From: a virus
DNA: 29,228 bases
Reading direction: 5' to 3' (one strand)
Virus record (IMG/VR): IMGVR_UViG_3300025759_000485
Location: 1 to 29,228 of that record
Shown here one piece after another: positions 14,554 through 22,738 of this stretch. The notes beneath the pieces were generated by a model that saw only the letters and a program-made list of their open reading frames with translations, did not search any database and was not told the origin of the DNA. Position 1 is the stretch's first letter. Each line of letters begins with the position of its first letter. The translations under genes and the position numbers were made by a program.

Positions 14554-14795
14554 TTTGTGGTCCTTGATTCTGTAATTCTGTGGTTAGATGTACCGGGATT
14601 TTTACCTTCATGGTTCATCCACACAGCAAAGGCTCCTGTCATTGCACCAGTTACTACAGACACAAGACCTGCTTGCGCTGCGCTTGGGTCAGGCAAAGAC
14701 ATAAACCATTCTACCACACGCCAACTCATTAATGTCATAATCAACATCATAAATCGTGGCAGTAATTTCCATTCTAATATTTTTTCTGCAGCCAT
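14550..14795 (-). CDS. Holin-like two-TM membrane protein
   Basis: An 81-aa protein with two hydrophobic segments (about 11-32 and 39-60) separated by a short turn (SLPDPSAAQ), then a charged hydrophilic tail rich in Arg, Lys and Thr. This is the layout of a small class II holin. Coupling to the lysozyme gene by ATGA and to the upstream gene by TAATG supports a lysis role. It is the second holin-like gene in the operon; it may be the true holin, with the 3TM protein as partner or antiholin, or the reverse. Confidence 0.65.
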   Translation of the reverse strand: MAAEKILEWKLLPRFMMLIMTLMSWRVVEWFMSLPDPSAAQAGLVSVVTGAMTGAFAVWMNHEGKNPGTSNHRITESRTTK

Positions 14796-16054
14796 TACGA
14801 AACTGTACTTACTGGTTTAAAGATATCTAGTCCACGTAAACGTGTTCTTGATTTAGCATTCTTTTTAGAACCCGGCATTGAGTAAGAAGAAGTTGCTGCA
14901 TCATATGTAGCACCAATAGGACTAGGTGTAATACCATAAAGTGACGCTAGATAAGGGTCAATCTTTGTAGGGTCATACAAATTAGTTGTAGCTGTGCCTA
15001 CACCCTGACCATAATAAGAAGGGTCTGATGTAGGTACTGCAGACACTGCAGCATCTGTAACCGTAACAACAACTTTCTTTTCTTGTCCACCATCACCATC
15101 ATCGCGTCCACCGCCTGTATCAAATGGATTATATTCATTACGACCTGTATAAACTGCATCAAAAAGGTCACTAGGTTGATAAGCTTTATCACCAAGGCGT
15201 TGTCCACCTGTACCCATAACTTTATCAATAATAGACCCAAGACCTCTTGCAAGAGAACCCGGAAGACCTTTGGCAGGGGAAGTTACACCTACAATATTAC
15301 CTTTATTATCAGTAATAATATCATATACACCTTCTTTTAACCTGTCTTGTATTGCTCTTGAAAGAAAACTATCACGTGCTTCAAGTTCTTGCATCTGTGC
15401 TTGGGTATAACCTGCCTGTCCTCTTTCACCACCAAACAATCTTTGGTCACGAGGGGCAGCACTTTTAGGTCCATATGAAACAGGACCCCTATCACTACTT
15501 TGTCCACCGCCTTTAATATCATTATAACCTTTCCAGCTACCAAAGCCTGTACCTACACCAGCTTTATAGGTATCACTTACATCTACACCGGGTGTATAAT
15601 CATCACTTGTCTCAGCATCAATACCAGTGTCAGCATCAATACCGCTGTCATTTTTACTACTACTAGAAGAACTAGCAGCATCACGAGCTTCTGATTCACC
15701 TTCACTACCACCACCGCTATAGCTTCCACCACTCATGTCTCCCTGTAAGGACATTAAACCACCGGGTCCACGGTTAGGTACACCATCTAAAGAACCATAA
15801 AGGTTGGCTTCAAGAAGTATCTTTTGTTCAGCGGGTGTAATGTATGCAAGTTCAGCAACCACGTGGTCAGGAGAAGACAACCATTGTTTAGGAACGGTAA
15901 CTGTTTCTACTTCACCAAGATAGTTAGGACCTCCACCTTGATTAGCAGGTTTAACTTTTTTGTTTAACCGTATGTCTTTACCAGATGCAGCAGACTTACC
16001 ATACTCAATAACCCCTGCTAATCCTTTGGTATCCTTTGTTTTTTTCTTAGCCAT
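14795..16054 (-). CDS. Gly/Ser-rich virion-associated protein, 419 aa
   Basis: No named family. A basic N-terminus (MAKKKTKDTKG) and a conserved-looking patch (ELAYITPAEQKILLEANLYG, then PNRGPGGLMSLQGD) are followed by a long low-complexity Gly/Ser/Asp region (about 105-200), then a mixed region and a basic end (SRTRLRGLDIF). The N-terminal patch is of a kind I associate with proteins near the internal virion genes of marine podoviruses. It is probably carried in or scaffolded with the ejectosome. It overlaps both neighbours by one base (TAATG). Confidence 0.6.
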   Translation of the reverse strand: MAKKKTKDTKGLAGVIEYGKSAASGKDIRLNKKVKPANQGGGPNYLGEVETVTVPKQWLSSPDHVVAELAYITPAEQKILLEANLYGSLDGVPNRGPGGLMSLQGDMSGGSYSGGGSEGESEARDAASSSSSSKNDSGIDADTGIDAETSDDYTPGVDVSDTYKAGVGTGFGSWKGYNDIKGGGQSSDRGPVSYGPKSAAPRDQRLFGGERGQAGYTQAQMQELEARDSFLSRAIQDRLKEGVYDIITDNKGNIVGVTSPAKGLPGSLARGLGSIIDKVMGTGGQRLGDKAYQPSDLFDAVYTGRNEYNPFDTGGGRDDGDGGQEKKVVVTVTDAAVSAVPTSDPSYYGQGVGTATTNLYDPTKIDPYLASLYGITPSPIGATYDAATSSYSMPGSKKNAKSRTRLRGLDIFKPVSTVS

Positions 16055-19000
16055 TAGTCTAGTCCTTTTCCATATAGTGTTTGGTAACCTTGATACATTT
16101 CATTCCAAGGAACAATTTCCTTATTAGCATATGATTCTCTAGTTTCTTTAGGCATATAAGGAACAAACATATTTTTACTTGCAGCATTTAAAGCTTCTAA
16201 ATCTTGACTACTAATATCAGATTTTTCACCATTCATAGATATACCATTAGCAATATCTTCTAAATCAAAACCCATTCCCTTATATAATTGTATCATATCT
16301 TTTATATTTCTAAAAGCATTCAACCTAATTCTTTGAGTATCTTTAAAATTATCAAAGATTTCTTCTCTTGATGTATTGGGTGATTTTAATTGTTCATCAA
16401 CTTGATATTTTGACTGTCTTATTTTTTTAAACTCACGTCCAAAATTATAATACATACTTGCAGTTAAGTCTGCTCTTTGTTTTTTTAGTCCTAGTATTGC
16501 ATCTACATCTACAGAAGAAGGGTCAATTGTAGACCTATAATCAGTCATCCCACTTTGCTCATAGTTTTTTCTATTTTCCCACCATTTATAAAATCCGGGG
16601 TCAACAATATCAAAAATTTGCTTTGATACTTCTTGAAGTTGTCCTTTTGTAGTAGGTTCATTGCTATAATCTTTACCGTTTGATAAATCAAACAATGCTT
16701 CAGTAAGCATAGACGCACCAAGAAATGGTCCTATTGTTTGGTCCATAAGAGCAGCCGCAGTTTTATTAAATTCATAGTTTGTTTTTTGTGGGTCCATTCC
16801 AGTACCCATAAGAATTAAATCATGTGTATTATTTCCAAAAGCTTTTATAAAATTAAATGGGTCCCACGCACCTATGTTAAAATAATCTACACCTTTATGA
16901 CCATTAGCGTCTTCGTTAATACCACTCATAAATAATTTGTCAGAACCTACTTCATACACAGGTCCTGCCATTTCTATATTATCTGCTTCATCAGCATCAA
17001 TATTATGAACCATCATACTTGTATCCATAACTATTGATGGACCAGCACCTATAATAGTCATACCTGCTAAACGCTTTGCACCTTCTTCTGCCATACGTGC
17101 ATTTCCAGATACCAAATCTTGCATAGTATACTTGGCTAAGTTTTTACTAATTCGTGTCATTTCTGCAGGGAAAGACACAAAGTCACCTGTTGGTGCATAT
17201 CTTAAAAGTTTAATAGCAGTAGGAACAAGATTATAGTTAGGCATTAAATCTCTTGTTCTTTGTGCTGCCATTTCTTTTAAAGCTTCTTCATTAATATCTG
17301 GATAAGCTTCTTTTAAATAATTTAAAGTTTTTTCAAAGTGTGTAATTTTAAACAAATCATCTTCTGCTTGGTAAAGATTAGTTATCCATTCATCTGTTCT
17401 TCTTGCACCATTAACTACTTTACCAACAACACGTTTATCATTTGTGGTTCTATCCAACCAATCATTAACATCTTGTCCAATTCTTTTTAAGTTTACTTTT
17501 GTTTCTCCTAAACCTAAGTTAGAATTTGTAAGACCTAGTCTACTATACTCAGATAATTTTTTTCCAAGTTCTTTATTACTTTTCTTTCCCAAACTAACAG
17601 CAACTGATTCTAAAGCTTTAGACGCAGATTCTCCCATAGGAAGCATACCATTTGCCCCTAGCATAACCATATTACCAGCAACATTTTTTCCATGAGTAGC
17701 AGGGTTATATACTGTTTTTACTTTTTGAGATAATCCCTTTGCTGTTGTCCAATATTTTAAAACATCATCAGCCCAACGAGGATTTAATCCCTCTTCAAAA
17801 AGTTTTGCGTAAGCTTCATCAGCATATACATTTTGTAATGGACTCTTGATTGCTTTCTCTGCTATTTTTTGACCACCTATAATACTGCCTAAACCCTTTG
17901 AACCTAGTTCAGACATATCAACCATGTTTGATTGTCTTCTAACTTGGTTTTCAGCCAAATCTCTAGTAAGGGTTGGGTCTTTTGTCATAGCCTCTTGAAC
18001 CATTTCATCAAACTTACCCTTTAAAGTTAATGCCATTTGTTCTTGAAATTTATTTTCTGCATTTATTTGTGCAAGCTTTACATAAGATTTTGCAAAATTT
18101 TTAGCAGGGTCTTTAATTTCTCCAAACAACTCTCTAATTTCTATAGGCACATCTTTTCTTTTGTATAGTACTTTATTATTATACTTCATAAAATTTTTAT
18201 TAGCCGCGTCTTCAAGCATATCATAGAATACATTTTTATCTGTAGTGCCTACTAATTCTTCTAAAGCATCTTGAACATAAGGGTCATTCTTAGATTTCTG
18301 AAGTTTGTTAGCTATGAATTCTGCAGCGTTATCAATAATTTCAACATCTAAATTACCATCAACATCCATCATATCTTTACGCTGTTTAATACGGTTTTGA
18401 AGTTCTTTTCTAAAGGTAGGGTTCTCATAAAATTCATATGAACGTGTAAGCCATACTCCTTTTGAATCGTCAATAATAGCTTTTAATTCAGGAGAAGTAC
18501 CAGAATAAGAACTTAATGCTGTTTGTTCCGCATCTATAATTTTACGCATTTCTTCTGTAAGATTTGCAACATCAGGTGAATCTGCTCTTAATATGTTTTT
18601 AGCTGCTTCATCACCATTTAATGCAGGATTAATAATATCAGAAATATATCTTTCATTCTGTTGTATTTTAGTAGATAAGTCTCTTTTTATAAGTTCTGTT
18701 AATTCATCTGCATATCCAGTAGCAAGTTTATGTGCAGATTCAACAGCATTATCTCTAGCAATTGCTCTTGCTAAAGTTACATCATCTGTTCCTCTGCGTG
18801 ATGTCATATACATTGCAGTTTTTTTACCAAATTTACTTTTTCTTAGCGGCTCAGTAATACTATTAAGTTTAGTTGCAGTTGTTTTAACACCGCTTCTAAT
18901 TTTATTAAGATGTTTAGATGCTAAAACTTTTCCAATTACAGGAGCAGATGCCAGCAAACCTGCACCAATTAAACCTTCAAGTGCCATGTTTTGAATTAAA

Positions 19001-19776
19001 GCATTAAAATAATCCGACAACTCAGGGCTATCAGGGTTTAATGCAAACTCATCTAATTTTTTTAAAGCTTCTTCATCTTGTGTAATTGCTGCATATAAGT
19101 ATTCAACAGGGTTTTGTCTAGGGTCACTAATAACTGTTGTCCCAACAGCAGTAGACACCCCAAGCGCACCTCCCTTTACAGCAAGCTTGCTTTTACGTCC
19201 AAGTTTATTTAATTGTTGTACAACACGTGGCTCCAATTTACTAAGTTTAAGTCCAATTTGTCCTAGCTGTTGCGTTTTATTAGCTGTCCAAATCAAAGAC
19301 CCAATATCCGCACCAAGTTCTATTGCTGTGGCAATTGCGCCATCGCCATGATAAGGGTCACGTACCGCGTTATATGTTTCAGAAAGTTTTTCAGGAATAA
19401 CATTATCAATTGTTTGTTTTAATTTAGAATAATTTTCATCTGATAAAGCAGCTTCCGCACCTGCATCTGCAACAGTACCAACAAATTCTGCTGTTCCTAA
19501 AAGAATATTAGATACCAAACGAGTAGGTGCTAAAAAAATAGAATCTAATAATGTAGGTTCTGTTGGGTCTATACCACGTTCTATTAAAGCTTTTACATTA
19601 GGTTGGTTTTTAAAAGCTTTAAATTTTTTATTTGCCTCCCTAAACTCTTCCGGTCTTATTCCTTCCTTCCTAATAATTTCAGCAGTAACATCAGGCGTAA
19701 GATTACCCTGCTTTGAAATTTCTTCCAAAGTATTATAAGTTTTTTGAAAAGTTGCAGAACGAAAATCTAAAGGCAT
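16054..19776 (-). CDS. Large internal virion / DNA ejection protein, 1240 aa
   Basis: The largest gene in the window and the counterpart in position and size of T7 gp16. The sequence is mostly helical and charged, with hydrophobic Ala/Gly stretches (about 200-216 and 265-287, such as LEGLIGAGLLASAPVIG) that could enter the host membrane. Around residues 690-715 is a NPATHGKNVAGNMVMLGANG segment, a pattern I know from large polyvalent phage proteins delivered with DNA. No lytic transglycosylase signature was recognised. A short TTA-type repeat lies between its ribosome site and ATG. Role in ejection is inferred from size and context. Confidence 0.7.
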   Translation of the reverse strand: MPLDFRSATFQKTYNTLEEISKQGNLTPDVTAEIIRKEGIRPEEFREANKKFKAFKNQPNVKALIERGIDPTEPTLLDSIFLAPTRLVSNILLGTAEFVGTVADAGAEAALSDENYSKLKQTIDNVIPEKLSETYNAVRDPYHGDGAIATAIELGADIGSLIWTANKTQQLGQIGLKLSKLEPRVVQQLNKLGRKSKLAVKGGALGVSTAVGTTVISDPRQNPVEYLYAAITQDEEALKKLDEFALNPDSPELSDYFNALIQNMALEGLIGAGLLASAPVIGKVLASKHLNKIRSGVKTTATKLNSITEPLRKSKFGKKTAMYMTSRRGTDDVTLARAIARDNAVESAHKLATGYADELTELIKRDLSTKIQQNERYISDIINPALNGDEAAKNILRADSPDVANLTEEMRKIIDAEQTALSSYSGTSPELKAIIDDSKGVWLTRSYEFYENPTFRKELQNRIKQRKDMMDVDGNLDVEIIDNAAEFIANKLQKSKNDPYVQDALEELVGTTDKNVFYDMLEDAANKNFMKYNNKVLYKRKDVPIEIRELFGEIKDPAKNFAKSYVKLAQINAENKFQEQMALTLKGKFDEMVQEAMTKDPTLTRDLAENQVRRQSNMVDMSELGSKGLGSIIGGQKIAEKAIKSPLQNVYADEAYAKLFEEGLNPRWADDVLKYWTTAKGLSQKVKTVYNPATHGKNVAGNMVMLGANGMLPMGESASKALESVAVSLGKKSNKELGKKLSEYSRLGLTNSNLGLGETKVNLKRIGQDVNDWLDRTTNDKRVVGKVVNGARRTDEWITNLYQAEDDLFKITHFEKTLNYLKEAYPDINEEALKEMAAQRTRDLMPNYNLVPTAIKLLRYAPTGDFVSFPAEMTRISKNLAKYTMQDLVSGNARMAEEGAKRLAGMTIIGAGPSIVMDTSMMVHNIDADEADNIEMAGPVYEVGSDKLFMSGINEDANGHKGVDYFNIGAWDPFNFIKAFGNNTHDLILMGTGMDPQKTNYEFNKTAAALMDQTIGPFLGASMLTEALFDLSNGKDYSNEPTTKGQLQEVSKQIFDIVDPGFYKWWENRKNYEQSGMTDYRSTIDPSSVDVDAILGLKKQRADLTASMYYNFGREFKKIRQSKYQVDEQLKSPNTSREEIFDNFKDTQRIRLNAFRNIKDMIQLYKGMGFDLEDIANGISMNGEKSDISSQDLEALNAASKNMFVPYMPKETRESYANKEIVPWNEMYQGYQTLYGKGLD

Positions 19777-19784
19777 TATTATTA

Positions 19785-21473
19785 TTATCCTACTGGTTTA
19801 GGAGGAAGTACCATATCATCTATATTTTTATCTACACTACCCTCAACACTGTTTGGAACTGTGTTTTTATTTTCTACTTCATTTACTTTTTCTGGATTTT
19901 TTGCTTCTTCTGCTTTCCTTCTAAGAATTTCTTCTACTAATTTCTTTTTACTACTTTTTGTTTTATATAAAGAAGGATTTTCTGAAACAATTTCGTCTGC
20001 TTCATCTTTAGATTCTTCTATTAATCTTGGAACAAGCCCTTCATTTGTAGGTAAATTAACAAACGTATTTCCTAAAATATCTTTTATCATAGTTGACATT
20101 TGTGTATAGCTAGGATATTCCATTGTAGGTACTGTATAATCATACATGGATTCAGCAGATTCAAATCCAAGTTTAGCAAGTTTAACTTTTGCTTCTGCCT
20201 GACTAATCTTTCCCGCTGCTACTTCTTGTTGTATTTTTGTAATTTCATCTCTTGCCGTTTTCTTTTGTTCTTCTGCATATGTAGCAGCACCACCTAGTTG
20301 TGCGCCAAGCCCAGCTTCAGGGTCAGCGGCAGCATATCCAATAAGTAAATCACTAATATAATTTACAGGAGAAGAAGATTTTTCTAATTCTTTTTGCCTA
20401 TCCTCAAAGAGCTTTTGTTGTTCTGCCATTGCTTCATCGGCAGATGTTCCATAAGATGTTAAAGCTTCTTGTTGTTGAGTTAAAGCTTTAAGAACTTTAT
20501 CAAGTGCTGATTCTTGTTCTTCAGCTTGAGCCAATGGAGATGTATCTTTACTGCCTACACCCATGCCTGCAGCCAGCTTCTGTACCATACCAGACAAGCC
20601 ACCACCAGACTGATAGGCCACACGCCCACCTGAGTTAAAGAAACCAAAGCTACTACCAATCTTACCAGCAGCACCTAAGATACCTGCAAGGTTTTGTGCC
20701 GAAGAAGGTTGAGCAGTAGGTTGGAACTGTCCATAAGCTTGATAAGGATACCCATAAAGAGTAGATTGATATTGACCAAGAGCCTGATAAGGGAATTGCT
20801 TTTGTGCTTCGGCTTCCTGATATGCAATGTCCAGCCCTGCTTGCGTCATGCCACGTTGTGCTTCACCAATACCAGACAATGCAGTAAGTTCTGTAAGAGC
20901 CTGACGAGGAGCGACTTGACCAAGGGCAGATAGCCCAGAAGCTGCCGCACGTTCACGTTCCTTTTGTGCCTCAAAAGAACGTAGCCCTGTTTCATATGCA
21001 GCCTGTGAACCTCTAGTTTGAATATCACCTAAACGGCCTTGAAGATTTCGTTGTGATTCTGCCTCAAGAATGGCCTGACGAGAGCCACCATATCCACCCG
21101 CACCTGCAGCTTGTTGGCGAATCTGCTGCATAGGTACTTGTGCTTGACGTACTGCTTCACGCTTTTCTACATCTACAACTGCTTGCTGATATGGCGACAT
21201 ATACTGAGCAGCCGTAGCAGGGTCAAAGCGTTGTGTTTGTCCTAAAGTAAGAGCAGCGGCAGGATTAAAATATTGTTGACCCATACCAACAAGACCTGCA
21301 ATGCCTTGCATAGCTGCCTGTTCATCAGGACTAAATCCTGCAATACGTGGACCACCATAGGTCTGATAACCCAAACCTTTCTGTGTTTCATAAATATTTT
21401 TTGCTTCCGCAAGAACATCTTTAAGTCCAGACTTATAATCCTCTGGTACTGTATATGTAGGTGTAACCGCCAT
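19785..21473 (-). CDS. Internal virion / ejection protein, 562 aa
   Basis: The N-terminal half is Ala/Gln-rich and helical, with AAQYMSPYQQAVVDVEKREA near residue 90 and AAGAGGYGGSRQAILEAE near 120-137, a signature seen in many podovirus proteins next to internal virion genes. A Gly-rich FNSGGRVAYQSGGG hinge follows near 280, then coiled-coil-like Glu/Lys/Gln helices (about 320-450) and a basic/acidic tail. It likely forms part of the ejectosome with the 1240-aa protein. Only a single base separates its start from the upstream stop. No enzyme motif seen. Confidence 0.65.
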   Translation of the reverse strand: MAVTPTYTVPEDYKSGLKDVLAEAKNIYETQKGLGYQTYGGPRIAGFSPDEQAAMQGIAGLVGMGQQYFNPAAALTLGQTQRFDPATAAQYMSPYQQAVVDVEKREAVRQAQVPMQQIRQQAAGAGGYGGSRQAILEAESQRNLQGRLGDIQTRGSQAAYETGLRSFEAQKERERAAASGLSALGQVAPRQALTELTALSGIGEAQRGMTQAGLDIAYQEAEAQKQFPYQALGQYQSTLYGYPYQAYGQFQPTAQPSSAQNLAGILGAAGKIGSSFGFFNSGGRVAYQSGGGLSGMVQKLAAGMGVGSKDTSPLAQAEEQESALDKVLKALTQQQEALTSYGTSADEAMAEQQKLFEDRQKELEKSSSPVNYISDLLIGYAAADPEAGLGAQLGGAATYAEEQKKTARDEITKIQQEVAAGKISQAEAKVKLAKLGFESAESMYDYTVPTMEYPSYTQMSTMIKDILGNTFVNLPTNEGLVPRLIEESKDEADEIVSENPSLYKTKSSKKKLVEEILRRKAEEAKNPEKVNEVENKNTVPNSVEGSVDKNIDDMVLPPKPVG

Positions 21474-21474
21474 C

Positions 21475-22251
21475 TTACCTTAACTCCTCAAGTTTCTTAT
21501 CGCCATTAATTTGTTTTATCTGTTTAGTTGTACCAGTTGAATCTTTACGAACATCGTTTAAAAATTTATCTAGTTTTTCCGCACCTGAATCAGATGAGCC
21601 ATTACCTAAATTAGATACTACATCTGCAGGAATTACATACTCATCTCTACTAAGAAGTGCATTCTTAATTACAGGGTCACCCTGTACTTTAAAAGGAATA
21701 TCATCTGACATTCCATTACCACCATTATTATCTACATCAATCATACCTTCAAACGCACCATCAGGTCCTGTTCTTCCTATCTCTGCAACTGGTCCACCAA
21801 CTGTCTTACCTGCAGCTAACATCGCTGGTAATCCACTCATGTCGTCCATAGGCGGCTGTTGAGGGGGCATAGGTGGTTGGATAGCCATTTCCTGTTGAGG
21901 CGGCTGTATGGGCATTGTAGGCTGTTCTATAGGCATTTCTATTTCTTCAGGCCCTGCATTGTAGTCAGCAATCTTATTACGTCCAAAGTTCATTAACTCC
22001 TGCATAGCTTCTTTACCAGAGGTAATGGTAGGTTGCTGCATAAGACCTGAGATACCCCGGAATATTTCTTCAAGATTAAAAGCTTCAGGCAATCCGGTAC
22101 GTGGATTAACAGTCAACTGCCCCATAGACTTTAACATATTAATCTCTGGCTTAGACATATGTACAAGTTCAGAATCTCCTTGCCTACCCTTTAGTGCAAG
22201 AAGTCCTGAGATGCCACTCATTGGGGCTTGTCTATTAATAAAGTATGCCAT
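21475..22251 (-). CDS. Virion-associated protein with Pro/Gln linker, 258 aa
   Basis: Three parts: an N-terminal region with VHMSKPEINMLKSMGQLTVN then PRTGLPEAF; a Pro/Gln/Met linker (about 100-137); and a C-terminal patch with LLSRDEYVIPADVVSNLGNG, then GAEKLDKF. The VIPADVVS-LGNG patch recurs in marine phage proteins that precede internal virion genes, as I recall; the function is unknown. TAATG overlap with the gene upstream. The linker makes a structured enzyme unlikely. Confidence 0.6.
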   Translation of the reverse strand: MAYFINRQAPMSGISGLLALKGRQGDSELVHMSKPEINMLKSMGQLTVNPRTGLPEAFNLEEIFRGISGLMQQPTITSGKEAMQELMNFGRNKIADYNAGPEEIEMPIEQPTMPIQPPQQEMAIQPPMPPQQPPMDDMSGLPAMLAAGKTVGGPVAEIGRTGPDGAFEGMIDVDNNGGNGMSDDIPFKVQGDPVIKNALLSRDEYVIPADVVSNLGNGSSDSGAEKLDKFLNDVRKDSTGTTKQIKQINGDKKLEELR

Positions 22252-22466
22252 TACGTGTTTACCTTGTTTGGTGACATATAGTTAGATTGTGCCTTAGTCA
22301 TGTCTGCATGGAAGTTACTGCTCTTATTATACAACGAACCAAGGTTTAATGCCATACCCTGTGTTGTTTTTGTTCCAAAATAATCATTAGTTTGTACGAC
22401 ACCCTGATTAACATTTGTAATATAAGTACCGTTATTTAACATATCAAAATATTGTTTACTGTTCAT
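22251..22466 (-). CDS. Small hypothetical virion-cluster protein, 71 aa
   Basis: Polar, Asn/Ser/Thr-rich, no membrane segment and no family recognised. It is joined to genes on both sides by TAATG overlaps, so it is almost certainly translated with them. It may be a small tail or adaptor component. Confidence 0.55.
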   Translation of the reverse strand: MNSKQYFDMLNNGTYITNVNQGVVQTNDYFGTKTTQGMALNLGSLYNKSSNFHADMTKAQSNYMSPNKVNT

Positions 22467-22738
22467 TAGTTAAAATCCACCCATCCAGTTCCTTCAACAT
22501 AACCTTTAAACTTACCTTCTCCTGAAGAAAAAGCAACGTCACCATTCTTAGGTCTTCCAATATCTGCCACAGTTACCACTGTATATATATTTTTAGCAGG
22601 TGCAGAATCTACCTGCTTATCTCTTGTGTCTAGTTCATACCCTAATAAATCAGCAAACTGTCTAATTTCAACATATAGCTCTTCAGGTGTTAAAGTAGAA
22701 GCTAATGTATAAGAAGGTAGTTTAGGATAGTTAGCCAT
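22466..22738 (-). CDS. Small tail-associated protein, 90 aa
   Basis: The C-terminal half reads VVTVADIGRPKNGDVAFSSG then FKGYVEGTGWVDFN, a small beta domain of a type that ends many phage tail or fibre proteins. The N-terminal half is helical (TPEELYVEIRQFADLLGYEL). It sits directly after the tail nozzle gene, overlapping it by one base. An accessory tail component is the best guess. Confidence 0.55.
   Translation of the reverse strand: MANYPKLPSYTLASTLTPEELYVEIRQFADLLGYELDTRDKQVDSAPAKNIYTVVTVADIGRPKNGDVAFSSGEGKFKGYVEGTGWVDFN

Noticed and set aside
18593-18994. 133-aa plus-strand frame inside the 1240-aa gene
   Set aside because: Antisense shadow: hydrophobic Leu/Ser composition produced by the complement of a charged helical protein.
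21690-21715. Second DDIPF motif, in the 258-aa virion protein, as an SSB-type tail
   Set aside because: It is internal (residues 183-187) in a structural protein and not near a C-terminus, so probably coincidence.
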